DNA of 11,810 bases from Chloroflexota bacterium (GCA_005880175.1 VBJR01000308.1:1-11810); one strand, 5' to 3'; shown: positions 1 to 5,407, counted from the first letter of the stretch. Numbers and translations are program-made. Notes: generated by a model from the sequence alone, not told the origin.

Positions 1-1288
1 CGTCCTCCAGCACGCGTTCGAGCCGCCGGCGGGCGTCGCCCGCCGTCGCCGGCGATGCGGGCAGAACGAGCGTGACGGTGCTGGAACGGGTGACGGCCAC
101 CGCCCCGGGCCACTCCCGGCGGAGCAGGCCGCTGACGAGACGGTGCAGGCGCTGGAAGTCGGTGTCGATGGCCGTCTGGCGCTGGCTCGCCGCCCCCGTG
201 ACCACGATCTCGGCCATCCGGAATGGCGCGCCGGCCTCGATGCCCAGCCGTCGCAGCAGGCCGGCTTCCTCGATTGTCGTGCTGGCGACGAGCAGGTGCT
301 CGAGCGCGTCCGCCCGCAACCGTCGCTCGACCTCGGCGACCTCGCGCTGCTTCACGATCGTGATCGCCATCACGAGGGTGGCCTGCTCGATGGTGCGGAT
401 CGTCTCGGGTGCGATGTCGCCGTCGCAGAGGACGACGATCGCGCCCACGCTCTCGCCTCCCGCCGTGATGCGAGTCACGACCGCGTCGCCGCCCTGGTCG
501 AGGCCGACGCGCTGCGTCTGGTGCTGCGTGACGGGCCCCTCCGTCGCGCGCCGCAAGAGGGCCGCGACCTCCGCTGGCAGCCGGCGGCGGGCGCCGGTCG
601 CGACCATCGGCTGACCACCGGCCTCGCACACCACGACGTCGAGCTGGATGAGCTCGGCCAGGCGCTTCGCCAGGTCGGTCAGGTCGTGGCCGCGAATCGT
701 CATCTCGATGAGACTGTTGTGCATCTGGATGAGCCGTTCGAGCTCGCGTTCGTGCTTTCGGAGCGAGCGCAGCATCGCGGCCGCCTGGATCATCACCGCC
801 AGCTGCGGAGCGACCAGTTGCAGGAGGTCCTGGTCGTCGACGGTGAAGTCGCCGTCCCTCCTGTTCATGGCGTGGAAGACGCCGATCGGACGGTCCTGCA
901 CCTGCAACCTCACGGTCACGAACCGCTCCACGTCGAAGAGTTCGATGTAGCGCTGGATGCAGCGTGGGTCGCTCGGGGCATCGTTGGTGAAGTACGGCTG
1001 GCCGGTGAGGAACACGGTCACCGCGTTGCCGCCCGCCGACAGCGGGACCCGGTAGATGTCGATCCGGTCGTCGTCGTCGTCGAGTCCGAAGGCCGGTCGC
1101 TGCAGCTGGAGCTCCCCGGCGGCCGGCTCGTAGAGCATGAACCCGCCGGACTCCGCGTCCAACAGCCCGCACACCTTCTCGATCAGCGCGGCGAGCACCT
1201 GCTCGTAGTCGGCATCCGAGACCATCGTCTGCCCGATGTCGGACACCGCCCGAAGCGTCCGCGCGGAGCGATCCTCGGGATTCTCCAT
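1..1288 (-). CDS. GAF-domain CdaR/PucR-type transcriptional regulator (3' end off window)
   Basis: The minus frame stays open from ATG 1288 to the window edge, giving 429 codons with no stop. An in-frame TAG at 1303-1301, with no other start codon between, fixes the ATG. Residues about 10-165 read as a GAF sensor domain (VSDIGQTM, then a run of five Asp at 70-74, then DRPIGVFHAMNR and a closing helix rich in Leu/Gln). A helical linker follows at about 170-200. Residues about 200-310 form a second alpha/beta region, and from about 325 (ERRLRADALEHLL) the sequence resembles the GGDEF-like domain of CdaR/PucR regulators. In that family the next segment is the C-terminal HTH_30 DNA-binding domain, which would lie beyond base 1. 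Family knowledge suggests a ligand-responsive activator of catabolic genes; no ligand can be read from the sequence. The frame covers the whole region, and long plus-strand frames here are Asp/His/Arg-rich shadows. Confidence 0.85.
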   Translation of the reverse strand, partial: MENPEDRSARTLRAVSDIGQTMVSDADYEQVLAALIEKVCGLLDAESGGFMLYEPAAGELQLQRPAFGLDDDDDRIDIYRVPLSAGGNAVTVFLTGQPYFTNDAPSDPRCIQRYIELFDVERFVTVRLQVQDRPIGVFHAMNRRDGDFTVDDQDLLQLVAPQLAVMIQAAAMLRSLRKHERELERLIQMHNSLIEMTIRGHDLTDLAKRLAELIQLDVVVCEAGGQPMVATGARRRLPAEVAALLRRATEGPVTQHQTQRVGLDQGGDAVVTRITAGGESVGAIVVLCDGDIAPETIRTIEQATLVMAITIVKQREVAEVERRLRADALEHLLVASTTIEEAGLLRRLGIEAGAPFRMAEIVVTGAASQRQTAIDTDFQRLHRLVSGLLRREWPGAVAVTRSSTVTLVLPASPATAGDARRRLERVLED

Positions 1289-1297
1289 CCGACGCGG

Positions 1298-1323
1298 AGG
1301 CTACACTGCCGGTGCGATGTCAA
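1298..1323 (-). promoter_or_regulatory. Candidate promoter of the GAF/CdaR regulator
   Basis: On the minus strand a perfect TTGACA lies at 1323-1318 and a TAGCCT (TANNNT class) at 1303-1298, nine bases before ATG 1288. The 14-base spacer is shorter than the usual 16-18, which lowers confidence. The distance from -10 to ATG would give a leaderless or nearly leaderless mRNA, and no Shine-Dalgarno sequence is visible. Confidence 0.3.
1302..1307 (+). promoter_or_regulatory. Candidate -10 (TACACT) of the small plus-strand ORF
   Basis: TACACT on the plus strand ends nine bases before ATG 1317. The same hexamer sits ten bases before the YdeI-family start on the other strand (2190-2185). It overlaps the minus-strand -10 at 1303-1298, so this would be a shared divergent promoter. 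No convincing -35 is seen. Confidence 0.25.
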
Positions 1324-1490
1324 CCGCACCTGGCGTGGGCCGGGCGGCGATCAGATGGGTCGACCGGTTCCTGCTCCGAGTGCTGATGCTGCTCGCCGTC
1401 GCGGTGACGGAGCGCGGACCGCGGAGGGCGTTCGCGCGGCGGGAGGCTACTCGCGCGAGCGCGCCAGGTCGAGCACCAGGCCCGCGATGA
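1317..1490 (+). CDS. Possible small one-helix membrane protein (57 aa)
   Basis: This is a short frame from ATG 1317 to TGA 1488-1490. It starts MSTAPGVGRAAIRWVDRF, followed by a hydrophobic stretch (FLLRVLMLLAVAV, about residues 18-31) and an Arg-rich tail. Codons in the first two thirds are strongly G/C at the third position, as in real genes here, and a TACACT -10 lies at a leaderless distance. The Arg/Pro/Ala-rich tail is less convincing and overlaps the tail of the opposing 45-residue ORF by 44 bases. It is divergent from the GAF regulator. No homologue is recognised and no function is assigned; it could be a chance frame. Confidence 0.33.
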   Translation: MSTAPGVGRAAIRWVDRFLLRVLMLLAVAVTERGPRRAFARREATRASAPGRAPGPR

Positions 1491-1584
1491 ACGCGGCGCC
1501 GGCGACCCCGAGGAGGGCCGGCACCCACACCGCGAGGCGAGAGGAGGAGGAGCTCGAGCTCGCCCGCGCGCGCTGGCGCGTCAT
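1447..1584 (-). CDS. Small single-pass membrane protein (45 aa), unknown
   Basis: ATG 1584 to TAG 1449-1447 encodes 45 residues: a basic N-terminus (MTRQRARA), seven consecutive Ser, a single hydrophobic helix (about residues 29-56 of the locus frame, LAVWVPALLGVAGAAFIAGL) and a charged tail LDLARSRE. An in-frame TAG twelve codons before the ATG leaves this as the only start. Codons are G/C-ended almost throughout. It starts 35 bases after the stop of the YdeI/DUF1905 gene on the same strand, so it may be the second gene of that transcript. No strong Shine-Dalgarno is present. It is too short for most gene callers. No family is recognised; the topology (basic residues first, then a helix) suggests the N-terminus inside. 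Confidence 0.42.
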   Translation of the reverse strand: MTRQRARASSSSSSSRLAVWVPALLGVAGAAFIAGLVLDLARSRE

Positions 1585-1619
1585 CGTCGTGAAGCCGGAC
1601 GCTCGCTACCCCGCCTCGC

Positions 1620-2174
1620 TCAAAGCGCTGACTCGACGAGCCTGCCGTTTCTCGCGAGCTCGGGGTCGGTGCAAGCGGCGAGGTTGAAGCAGCAGGGCCG
1701 TCGTTTCCCGCCCTGCATCTTCGAGATGCTCACTTCCACTCGTCGTTTGCGCGTGTCGGGGTTGCTCGTTGCGTTCACCCAGCGGACCCACTCCCAACGC
1801 GCCATCGGCGTGATGCCGCGCCACAGGTCCTGGATCGCCTGAGGGGCAGCTGCCAGCGCCATCTCCAGATCCTGCGGCACGTCCGGCTCCGGCCACTCTC
1901 TGGTCGGCTCGACGGTGAGCGCCGCGGTGTCACCCGGTCGTACACCGGCGGCCTGCCGCAGGTCTTCATCGACCCTCATCCAGTGTCCGGAACAGCCGTC
2001 CGGTTCCAGGACGGTCTGGAAGGCGTGGTCGTTGATCGTTCCCTGTACTGCCACCTGCCCACGCGAAGGCAGCTTCGCGCTCGCTGTCTCGGGCAGCCGC
2101 AGGATGGTCGACTCGTCGATCGTGGAGAGCGTGGCGTCGAAGCGAATCGCCGGCACCGCACGGCGCTCGGTCAT
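1620..2174 (-). CDS. DUF1905 / YdeI (OmdA-like) family protein
   Basis: The product is 184 residues. The N-terminal half (about 10-90) has the DUF1905 beta-barrel pattern (IRFDATLSTI...AVQGTINDHAFQTVL...GVRPGDTAALTVEP). The C-terminal half (about 103-165) has the YdeI/OmdA pattern: LEMALAAAP, then ARWEWVRWVNATSNPDTRKRR and the end motif GGKRRPCCFN. Fusion of these two domains at this length is common. The family is annotated as YdeI or OmpD-associated / bacteriocin-protection-like, but no biochemical activity is established, and none can be read here. The start chosen is ATG 2174, ten bases after a TACACT -10. An upstream in-frame ATG at 2213 is rejected because it lies inside the terminator-like hairpin, upstream of that promoter. 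It is probably cytoplasmic, as no signal peptide is seen. Confidence 0.88.
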   Translation of the reverse strand: MTERRAVPAIRFDATLSTIDESTILRLPETASAKLPSRGQVAVQGTINDHAFQTVLEPDGCSGHWMRVDEDLRQAAGVRPGDTAALTVEPTREWPEPDVPQDLEMALAAAPQAIQDLWRGITPMARWEWVRWVNATSNPDTRKRRVEVSISKMQGGKRRPCCFNLAACTDPELARNGRLVESAL

Positions 2175-2184
2175 CGTGGATTCG

Positions 2185-2190
2185 AGTGTA
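2185..2190 (-). promoter_or_regulatory. Candidate -10 (TACACT) of the DUF1905/YdeI gene
   Basis: TACACT reads on the minus strand at 2190-2185, ten bases before ATG 2174. There is no Shine-Dalgarno, so a leaderless or very short leader is likely. No recognisable -35 is present. Confidence 0.33.
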
Positions 2191-2209
2191 GCCCGGACGG
2201 TCCGATGAA

Positions 2210-2245
2210 GCACGTCCGGGCCGCGACCGCGCGGCCCGGACGTGC
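2210..2245 (-). terminator. Perfect 16-bp-stem hairpin after the DUF899 gene
   Basis: Bases 2210-2225 (GCACGTCCGGGCCGCG) and 2230-2245 are exact reverse complements around the four-base loop ACCG. The hairpin starts 16 bases after the DUF899 stop on the minus strand and ends before the DUF1905/YdeI promoter, so it would separate two same-strand genes. No long T-tract follows (only TTCAT), so it may act as a Rho-assisted terminator or 3'-end stabiliser. Confidence 0.6.
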
Positions 2246-2261
2246 GAACGGGGGGGTGGGC

Positions 2262-3011
2262 TCAGTCGGCGAAGTCGGGAACCGCGCGGCGCACGGACGC
2301 GGCCCGGCCCTTCGGCTCCTCCCAGTCCTCCTGCCGGCCCAGTGCCGTCAGGTCCAGGAAGTAGTACGAGCCGCCCGTGGCCTCGGCCCCGCGCGCGAAC
2401 GTCGAGTACGTGTGGTAGACCGTGTCCCCGTCGCGCAGGAAGCAGCTCAGGCCGGGCGCCTCGTTCGGCTCTGCGCCGGGCTCGTACATCGGGTAGGAGC
2501 CGGCCTGCTGGTGCTCGGCCAGCGTCCGGAAGTTGTACTCGACCGGCGCGACCCCGGGGTCGAGCGTGACGTGGAAGTCGAAGTTGAAGTCGGTGCCGTA
2601 CGACGAGTACAGCGGGAACGACCAGCCCCGCCTGGTCCGCCAGTCCTCGAGCCTGGCGATGGGCGCCCTGGCCACGATCGCGTGCCTGGTGTCGCGCGCG
2701 TGGAGGTGCCGGAGCAGGCCGTCGGAGATCTCGTCGGCGCCGGCCGTGCAGCTCGGGCAGCCCTCGTCCCACGACGGGCCGAACATGAAGTGGCTCAGGA
2801 GCAGCTGGCTGCGACCGTCGAACAGGTCGAGCAGGGTGACGCGGCCGCTCGGGCCCTCGAAGACGTACTCCTTGTCGATCCGGACCATCGGCAGGCGGCG
2901 GCGCTCGGCGTTGAGCGCGTCGCGCTGCCGGGTGAGCTCCTTCTCCCTGGCCAGCAGCTTCTTGCGAGCGGCCAGCCACTCTTCCCGCGAGACGACTTCT
3001 GGAAGTGCCAC
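2262..3011 (-). CDS. DUF899 thioredoxin-like protein
   Basis: The product is 249 residues and starts MALPEVVSREEWLAARKKLL, the usual opening of DUF899 proteins. A charged helical segment (KELTRQRDALNAERRRLPMV) is followed by a thioredoxin-like fold with the pair GCPSC (Cys85 and Cys88), then RRGWSFPLYSS and DFNFDFHVTL, and near the C-terminus DTVYHTYSTFARG. A disulfide or peroxide-related role is inferred from the fold; no substrate is known. GTG 3011 is chosen because AAAGGAGG (3031-3024) lies 12 bases upstream and the product then begins exactly like the family. The in-frame ATG 3062 overlaps the likely -10 of this gene. It is divergent from a TetR gene and probably repressed by it, since two inverted repeats overlap its promoter. 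Confidence 0.92.
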   Translation of the reverse strand: MALPEVVSREEWLAARKKLLAREKELTRQRDALNAERRRLPMVRIDKEYVFEGPSGRVTLLDLFDGRSQLLLSHFMFGPSWDEGCPSCTAGADEISDGLLRHLHARDTRHAIVARAPIARLEDWRTRRGWSFPLYSSYGTDFNFDFHVTLDPGVAPVEYNFRTLAEHQQAGSYPMYEPGAEPNEAPGLSCFLRDGDTVYHTYSTFARGAEATGGSYYFLDLTALGRQEDWEEPKGRAASVRRAVPDFAD

Positions 3012-3023
3012 AGCAGAGGGAAT

Positions 3024-3031
3024 CCTCCTTT
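3024..3031 (-). promoter_or_regulatory. Strong Shine-Dalgarno (AAAGGAGG) deciding the DUF899 start
   Basis: AAAGGAGG reads on the minus strand 12 bases before GTG 3011. It is one of the few strong ribosome binding sites in the window and argues for the GTG over the upstream ATG 3062. The spacing is a little long. Confidence 0.6.
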
Positions 3032-3044
3032 GCGTTCGGATTTG

Positions 3045-3059
3045 GTGTACGGTGTCCAC
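3045..3059. promoter_or_regulatory. Candidate TetR operator O1
   Basis: GTGTAC-GGT-GTCCAC: arms match 5 of 6, extending to 7 of 8 at 3043-3061. It shares the pattern GTGnAC-N3-GTCCAC with the repeat at 3074-3088, with centres 29 bp apart. It lies over the start region of the DUF899 transcript and contains the TetR GTG start, the expected place for an autoregulating TetR repressor. Confidence 0.55.
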
Positions 3060-3744
3060 CATAGCACCAGTCAGTGGACAGCGTCCACAAGACCCGACCG
3101 CGCCGCCGGCCCCGGGGCCGGCGCAGCGCCGCAGCGCCTGGCGGCACGGCGATCTGCGCCGGGCGCTGCTCGAGGTCGGCCTGGAGCTGGCCCGCGCCGG
3201 CGGGCCCGACGCGGTGGTCCTGCGCGAGGCGACCCGCCGGGCCGGGGTGGTGCCGAACGCCGCCTACCGCCACTTCGCCGACCGTGCCGCGCTGCTGGGC
3301 GCCGTGTGCGCGGCCTCGCAGACCGCCGTCGCGGTCGCCATGGAGACCGAGCTGGCCCGGGTGCCGCCCGATCCCGACCGCGTGCGCCTCGCGCGGGCCC
3401 GGCTGCGAGCGATCGGGCTCGGCTACATCGGGTTCGCGCGCGCCGAGCCGGGCCTGTTCCGGACCGCGTTCTCGGTCCCGCCCGACCTGCGCGACGCGGC
3501 CGACCCCAACCGCGCCGGCAACACCGGGTTGACCCCGTTCCAGCTGCTCTCGGCCCGGCTCGACGAGCTGGTGGCGGTGGGCGCCCTGCCCCCGGAGCGG
3601 CGCCCGGGCGCGGAGGTCATGGCCTGGTCGGCCGTCCACGGACTGGCGATGCTCACGATCGAGGGTCCGCTGCGCAGCCTGGACGCGGAGCAGGCGCGGG
3701 CCGTCGCTCAGCGCGTGCTCGACATGGTCGAGCAGGGCCTCTGA
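3052..3744 (+). CDS. TetR-family repressor with WHG-type C-terminal domain
   Basis: The product is 230 residues. After a Pro/Ala/Gln-rich tail (1-28), residues 33-82 form the TetR HTH (GDLRRALLEVGLELARAGG, then EATRRAGVVPNAAYRHFADRAALLGAV). Residues about 105-230 form the ligand-binding half, with W192, V195, H196 and G197 matching the WHG-type TetR_C_33 signature, then LDMVEQGL at the end. GTG 3052 is chosen because it is the only ATG/GTG/TTG in frame between the upstream gene's coding region and the HTH. It lies inside operator O1, so an unusual downstream start is possible. It is divergent from DUF899 and convergent with the inositol synthase. It probably represses itself and DUF899; the ligand is unknown. 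Confidence 0.9.
   Translation: MSTIAPVSGQRPQDPTAPPAPGPAQRRSAWRHGDLRRALLEVGLELARAGGPDAVVLREATRRAGVVPNAAYRHFADRAALLGAVCAASQTAVAVAMETELARVPPDPDRVRLARARLRAIGLGYIGFARAEPGLFRTAFSVPPDLRDAADPNRAGNTGLTPFQLLSARLDELVAVGALPPERRPGAEVMAWSAVHGLAMLTIEGPLRSLDAEQARAVAQRVLDMVEQGL
3058..3087 (-). promoter_or_regulatory. Candidate DUF899 promoter inside the operator region
   Basis: On the minus strand a TGGACG (-35, 4 of 6 to consensus) lies at 3087-3082 and a TATGGT (-10) at 3063-3058, spaced 18. Transcription would begin near 3051, leaving a leader of about 40 bases that carries the AAAGGAGG site. The -35 falls in one inverted repeat and the -10/start in the other. Confidence 0.42.
3074..3088. promoter_or_regulatory. 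Candidate TetR operator O2
   Basis: GTGGAC-AGC-GTCCAC: perfect 6-bp arms around a 3-base centre. The half-site GTCCAC is shared with O1. It overlaps the -35 of the DUF899 promoter and the first codons of the TetR gene. TetR dimers commonly bind palindromes of about this length. Confidence 0.58.
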
Positions 3745-3818
3745 CGGCCACGCTGGCTGAAGAGCAGCTGCGGACGCTCGGCTCTGACAAGAACCTGAAG
3801 CGATCGCCGTAGCACCGC

Positions 3819-4454
3819 CTATGCCTCCTGGTAGTACTCGCGGCCCAGGTGGGTGATCTGGTCCTCGCCCATCAGCCAGCGAAGGGTGTTCTTCAGCTTC
3901 GTCTGCTGGATGAACAGGTCGTGCTCGGGATAGACCGACGCCGAGTGCTGCGGGCTCTTGAAATAGAACGACAGCCACTCCTGGATGCCGTGCATCCCGG
4001 CCCGCTGCGCCAGGTCGGTGAACAGGACCAGGTCGAGGACGAGCGGCGCGGCGAGGATCGAGTCGCGGCAGAGGAAGTCGATCTTGATCTGCATCGGGTA
4101 TCCCAGCCATCCGAAGAGGTCGACGTTGTCCCAGCCCTCCTTGCTGTCGCCTCGCGGCGGGTAGTAGTTGATCCGCACCTTGTGATAGACATCCCCGTAC
4201 AGCTCGGGGTACAGGTCGGGCTGCAGGATGTGCTGGAGGACGCCGAGCTTCGTCTCCTCCTTGGTCCGGAAGCTGTCAGGATCGTCGAGCACCTCACCGT
4301 CGCGGTTGCCCAGGATGTTCGTCGAGTACCAGCCGCGGAGCCCCAGCATCCGCGCCTTGAGCATGGGCGCGACGACCGTCTTGACCAGTGTCTGCCCGGT
4401 CTTGAAGTCCTTGCCGCAGATCGGCACCTCGTGCTCGACGGCCAGCTGCTCCAT
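3819..4454 (-). CDS. myo-inositol-1-phosphate synthase, C-terminal fragment (downstream of the break)
   Basis: This is the downstream part of a broken inositol-3-phosphate (myo-inositol-1-phosphate) synthase, an NAD-dependent enzyme converting glucose 6-phosphate to inositol 1-phosphate. The frame contains GKDFKTGQTLVKT (conserved catalytic lysine motif), GWYSTNILGNRDGEVLDD, INYYPPRGDSKEGWDNVD, GWLGYPMQIKIDFLCRDSILAAP and a C-terminus LKNTLRWLMGEDQITHLG, all as in the bacterial/Bacteroides-like branch of the family. Coding similarity begins upstream of ATG 4454, at APNLTVDIPA (codons from 4484), so the ATG is an internal Met of the ancestral protein. No Shine-Dalgarno precedes it. If translated alone it lacks the NAD-binding domain. 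It converges with the TetR gene, leaving 74 bases between stops. Confidence 0.85.
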   Translation of the reverse strand: MEQLAVEHEVPICGKDFKTGQTLVKTVVAPMLKARMLGLRGWYSTNILGNRDGEVLDDPDSFRTKEETKLGVLQHILQPDLYPELYGDVYHKVRINYYPPRGDSKEGWDNVDLFGWLGYPMQIKIDFLCRDSILAAPLVLDLVLFTDLAQRAGMHGIQEWLSFYFKSPQHSASVYPEHDLFIQQTKLKNTLRWLMGEDQITHLGREYYQEA

Positions 4455-4464
4455 CGCCGGGATG

Positions 4465-5289
4465 TCAACGGTCAGATTGGGCGCGCGCGATTCTCGGGTC
4501 GTCGGCGTCGAGGGCCCGCGCGAACGAGTCCGGGTCGCGGTGGACGTCGGCCGGCTGGAGGAAGACCTCCGTCGAGGCGCACCAGATCATGACGAGGCGG
4601 TCGCAGGCGTGCGCGTCCTTGAACTCCCGGATGTCCGTGCGAATGGCTTCGACCAGCCGCCGCTTCCCCACCAGCCCCTTGACGTTCGGGCCGTCGAGGC
4701 GCCGCACGTACGACTGGTCGAACGCCGCCGGCATCGGCTCCAGCTCGCTGAGCTCGGCCGCGATCGGCTCGAGGTGGGTGAGACGATCCAGCACACCGCT
4801 CCTCAGCGCCGCCTGGTAGGCGTTGTCAGCGATGGGGTCCCAGGCCCCGAACACGAGCTGGTCGAGATCGGCCAGGGGCACGAAGTCACGGATCAGGGGC
4901 ACGCGCTGCTCCGTGCGCTTGCCGAGGCGGACCGTGCCCATCTGGGTGACGGAGCCAAAGGGCCTGGCGTGGCCGCGGCGGATCAGCTCGACACCCGCCA
5001 CGAACGTCGACGCCACCGCTCCGAGGCCCACCATGAGGACCCCCAGCCGGCCGCCGGCCGGCTCGATCGCGGGCGCCTGACCCTCCACGAAGTCACGCGG
5101 TTCGAGGATGATGCCTCGCTCGCGAGCCAGTGACATGAGCGGCTCGTGCCACTGGGCGGGGATCCTGCCGGTCGTCGCCCAGTGCTCGACCGTGCTCTGC
5201 CGCCGGCCCAGCAGCCTGGCGAGCGCGGTCTGGCCGCCGAAGCGCTGGATCACTCGTTCCGCGGGACCTGGACTTGTGGGAGGAACCAT
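4465..5289 (-). CDS. HTH domain fused to the N-terminal half of myo-inositol-1-phosphate synthase, frame broken near 4485
   Basis: This is a 274-residue frame. Residues about 11-66 form a small Cro/YdaS-like helix-turn-helix (RVIQRFGGQTALARLLG, then RRQSTVEHWATTGRIPAQWH and LMSLARERGIILEPRDFV). A Pro/Ala linker (70-79) leads into the NAD-binding Rossmann domain of the synthase (RLGVLMVGLGAVASTFVAG, 81-99), then TVRLGKRTEQRVPL, FGAWDPIADNAYQAA, QSYVRRLDGPNVKG and MIWCASTEVFLQP. Synthase similarity stops at DADDPRIA (about residue 268); the frame then reads RAQSDR and stops. The other fragment resumes at APNLTVDIPA in another frame, and from memory of the family about 20 residues (an IYAYAAL...PFANG stretch) are missing between. 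ATG 5289 is chosen because a TATCAT -10 ends 7 bases upstream (leaderless). As it stands the product lacks the catalytic lysines, although the DNA-binding part is intact. Confidence 0.85.
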   Translation of the reverse strand: MVPPTSPGPAERVIQRFGGQTALARLLGRRQSTVEHWATTGRIPAQWHEPLMSLARERGIILEPRDFVEGQAPAIEPAGGRLGVLMVGLGAVASTFVAGVELIRRGHARPFGSVTQMGTVRLGKRTEQRVPLIRDFVPLADLDQLVFGAWDPIADNAYQAALRSGVLDRLTHLEPIAAELSELEPMPAAFDQSYVRRLDGPNVKGLVGKRRLVEAIRTDIREFKDAHACDRLVMIWCASTEVFLQPADVHRDPDSFARALDADDPRIARAQSDR

Positions 5290-5296
5290 GGGGGAG

Positions 5297-5302
5297 ATGA
5301 TA
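5297..5302 (-). promoter_or_regulatory. Leaderless-type -10 (TATCAT) of the HTH-inositol synthase
   Basis: TATCAT (5 of 6 to TATAAT) reads on the minus strand at 5302-5297, exactly 7 bases before ATG 5289, so transcription should begin at or next to the A of the start codon. A weak CCGACA -35 lies 19 bases upstream. It is the best -10 in the window. Confidence 0.52.
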
Positions 5303-5318
5303 AACGGTTTTTTCGTTT
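5302..5318. promoter_or_regulatory. AT-rich inverted repeat, candidate operator of the HTH-synthase
   Basis: AAACG-GTTTTTT-CGTTT: perfect 5-bp arms around 7 bases, in an A/T-rich island within GC-rich DNA. It abuts the -10 and occupies the promoter spacer of the gene whose product has an N-terminal HTH, an arrangement that suits autoregulation. Short arms make chance possible. Confidence 0.35.
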
Positions 5319-5365
5319 GGATGTCGGTCTGGGTTCCGGCATCGCCCCCGGTGTCGGTCCGACCG

Positions 5366-5379
5366 CCGGGACGTCCCGG
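5366..5379. promoter_or_regulatory. 14-bp perfect palindrome between synthase and kinase genes
   Basis: CCGGGACGTCCCGG is its own reverse complement. Three bases to the left lies an 11-bp odd palindrome (GTCGG-T-CCGAC, 5353-5363). Both lie in the 170-base gap between divergent genes, about 90 bases before the kinase start. A protein-binding site is possible, but GC-rich DNA yields such palindromes by chance. Confidence 0.25.
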
Positions 5380-5407
5380 GCGCGAGGCCGCGGCGGCAGA
5401 TGTGGAG

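Noticed and set aside
143..1687. Long plus-strand frame (514 codons) over the GAF regulator
   Set aside because: Its composition is Asp/His/Arg/Leu-rich without domain motifs, and it lies antisense to a frame with clear GAF and CdaR features.
2175..2213. Extended YdeI start at ATG 2213
   Set aside because: The ATG lies in the terminator-like hairpin and upstream of the probable -10; the extra residues do not fit the family.
3800..3807. GCGATCGC octamer, resembling the cyanobacterial HIP1 repeat
   Set aside because: Only one copy noticed, and it is expected by chance in GC-rich DNA; nothing else is cyanobacterial.
1983..3812. Long plus-strand frame (609 codons)
   Set aside because: It runs antisense to YdeI and DUF899 and out of frame over TetR; no recognisable motifs.
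3745..3818. Terminator between the convergent TetR and synthase genes
   Set aside because: Only a weak 5-bp pairing (AGAGC/GCTCT) is visible, not enough to call.
1966..4110. Long minus-strand frame (714 codons)
   Set aside because: It runs across several genes out of frame; Arg/Pro/Gly-rich shadow typical of high-GC DNA.
4463..4468. TTGACA on the minus strand just before ATG 4454, as a promoter for the synthase C-terminal fragment
   Set aside because: It encodes part of the conserved LTVDIPA motif, and no -10 lies at a suitable distance before the ATG.
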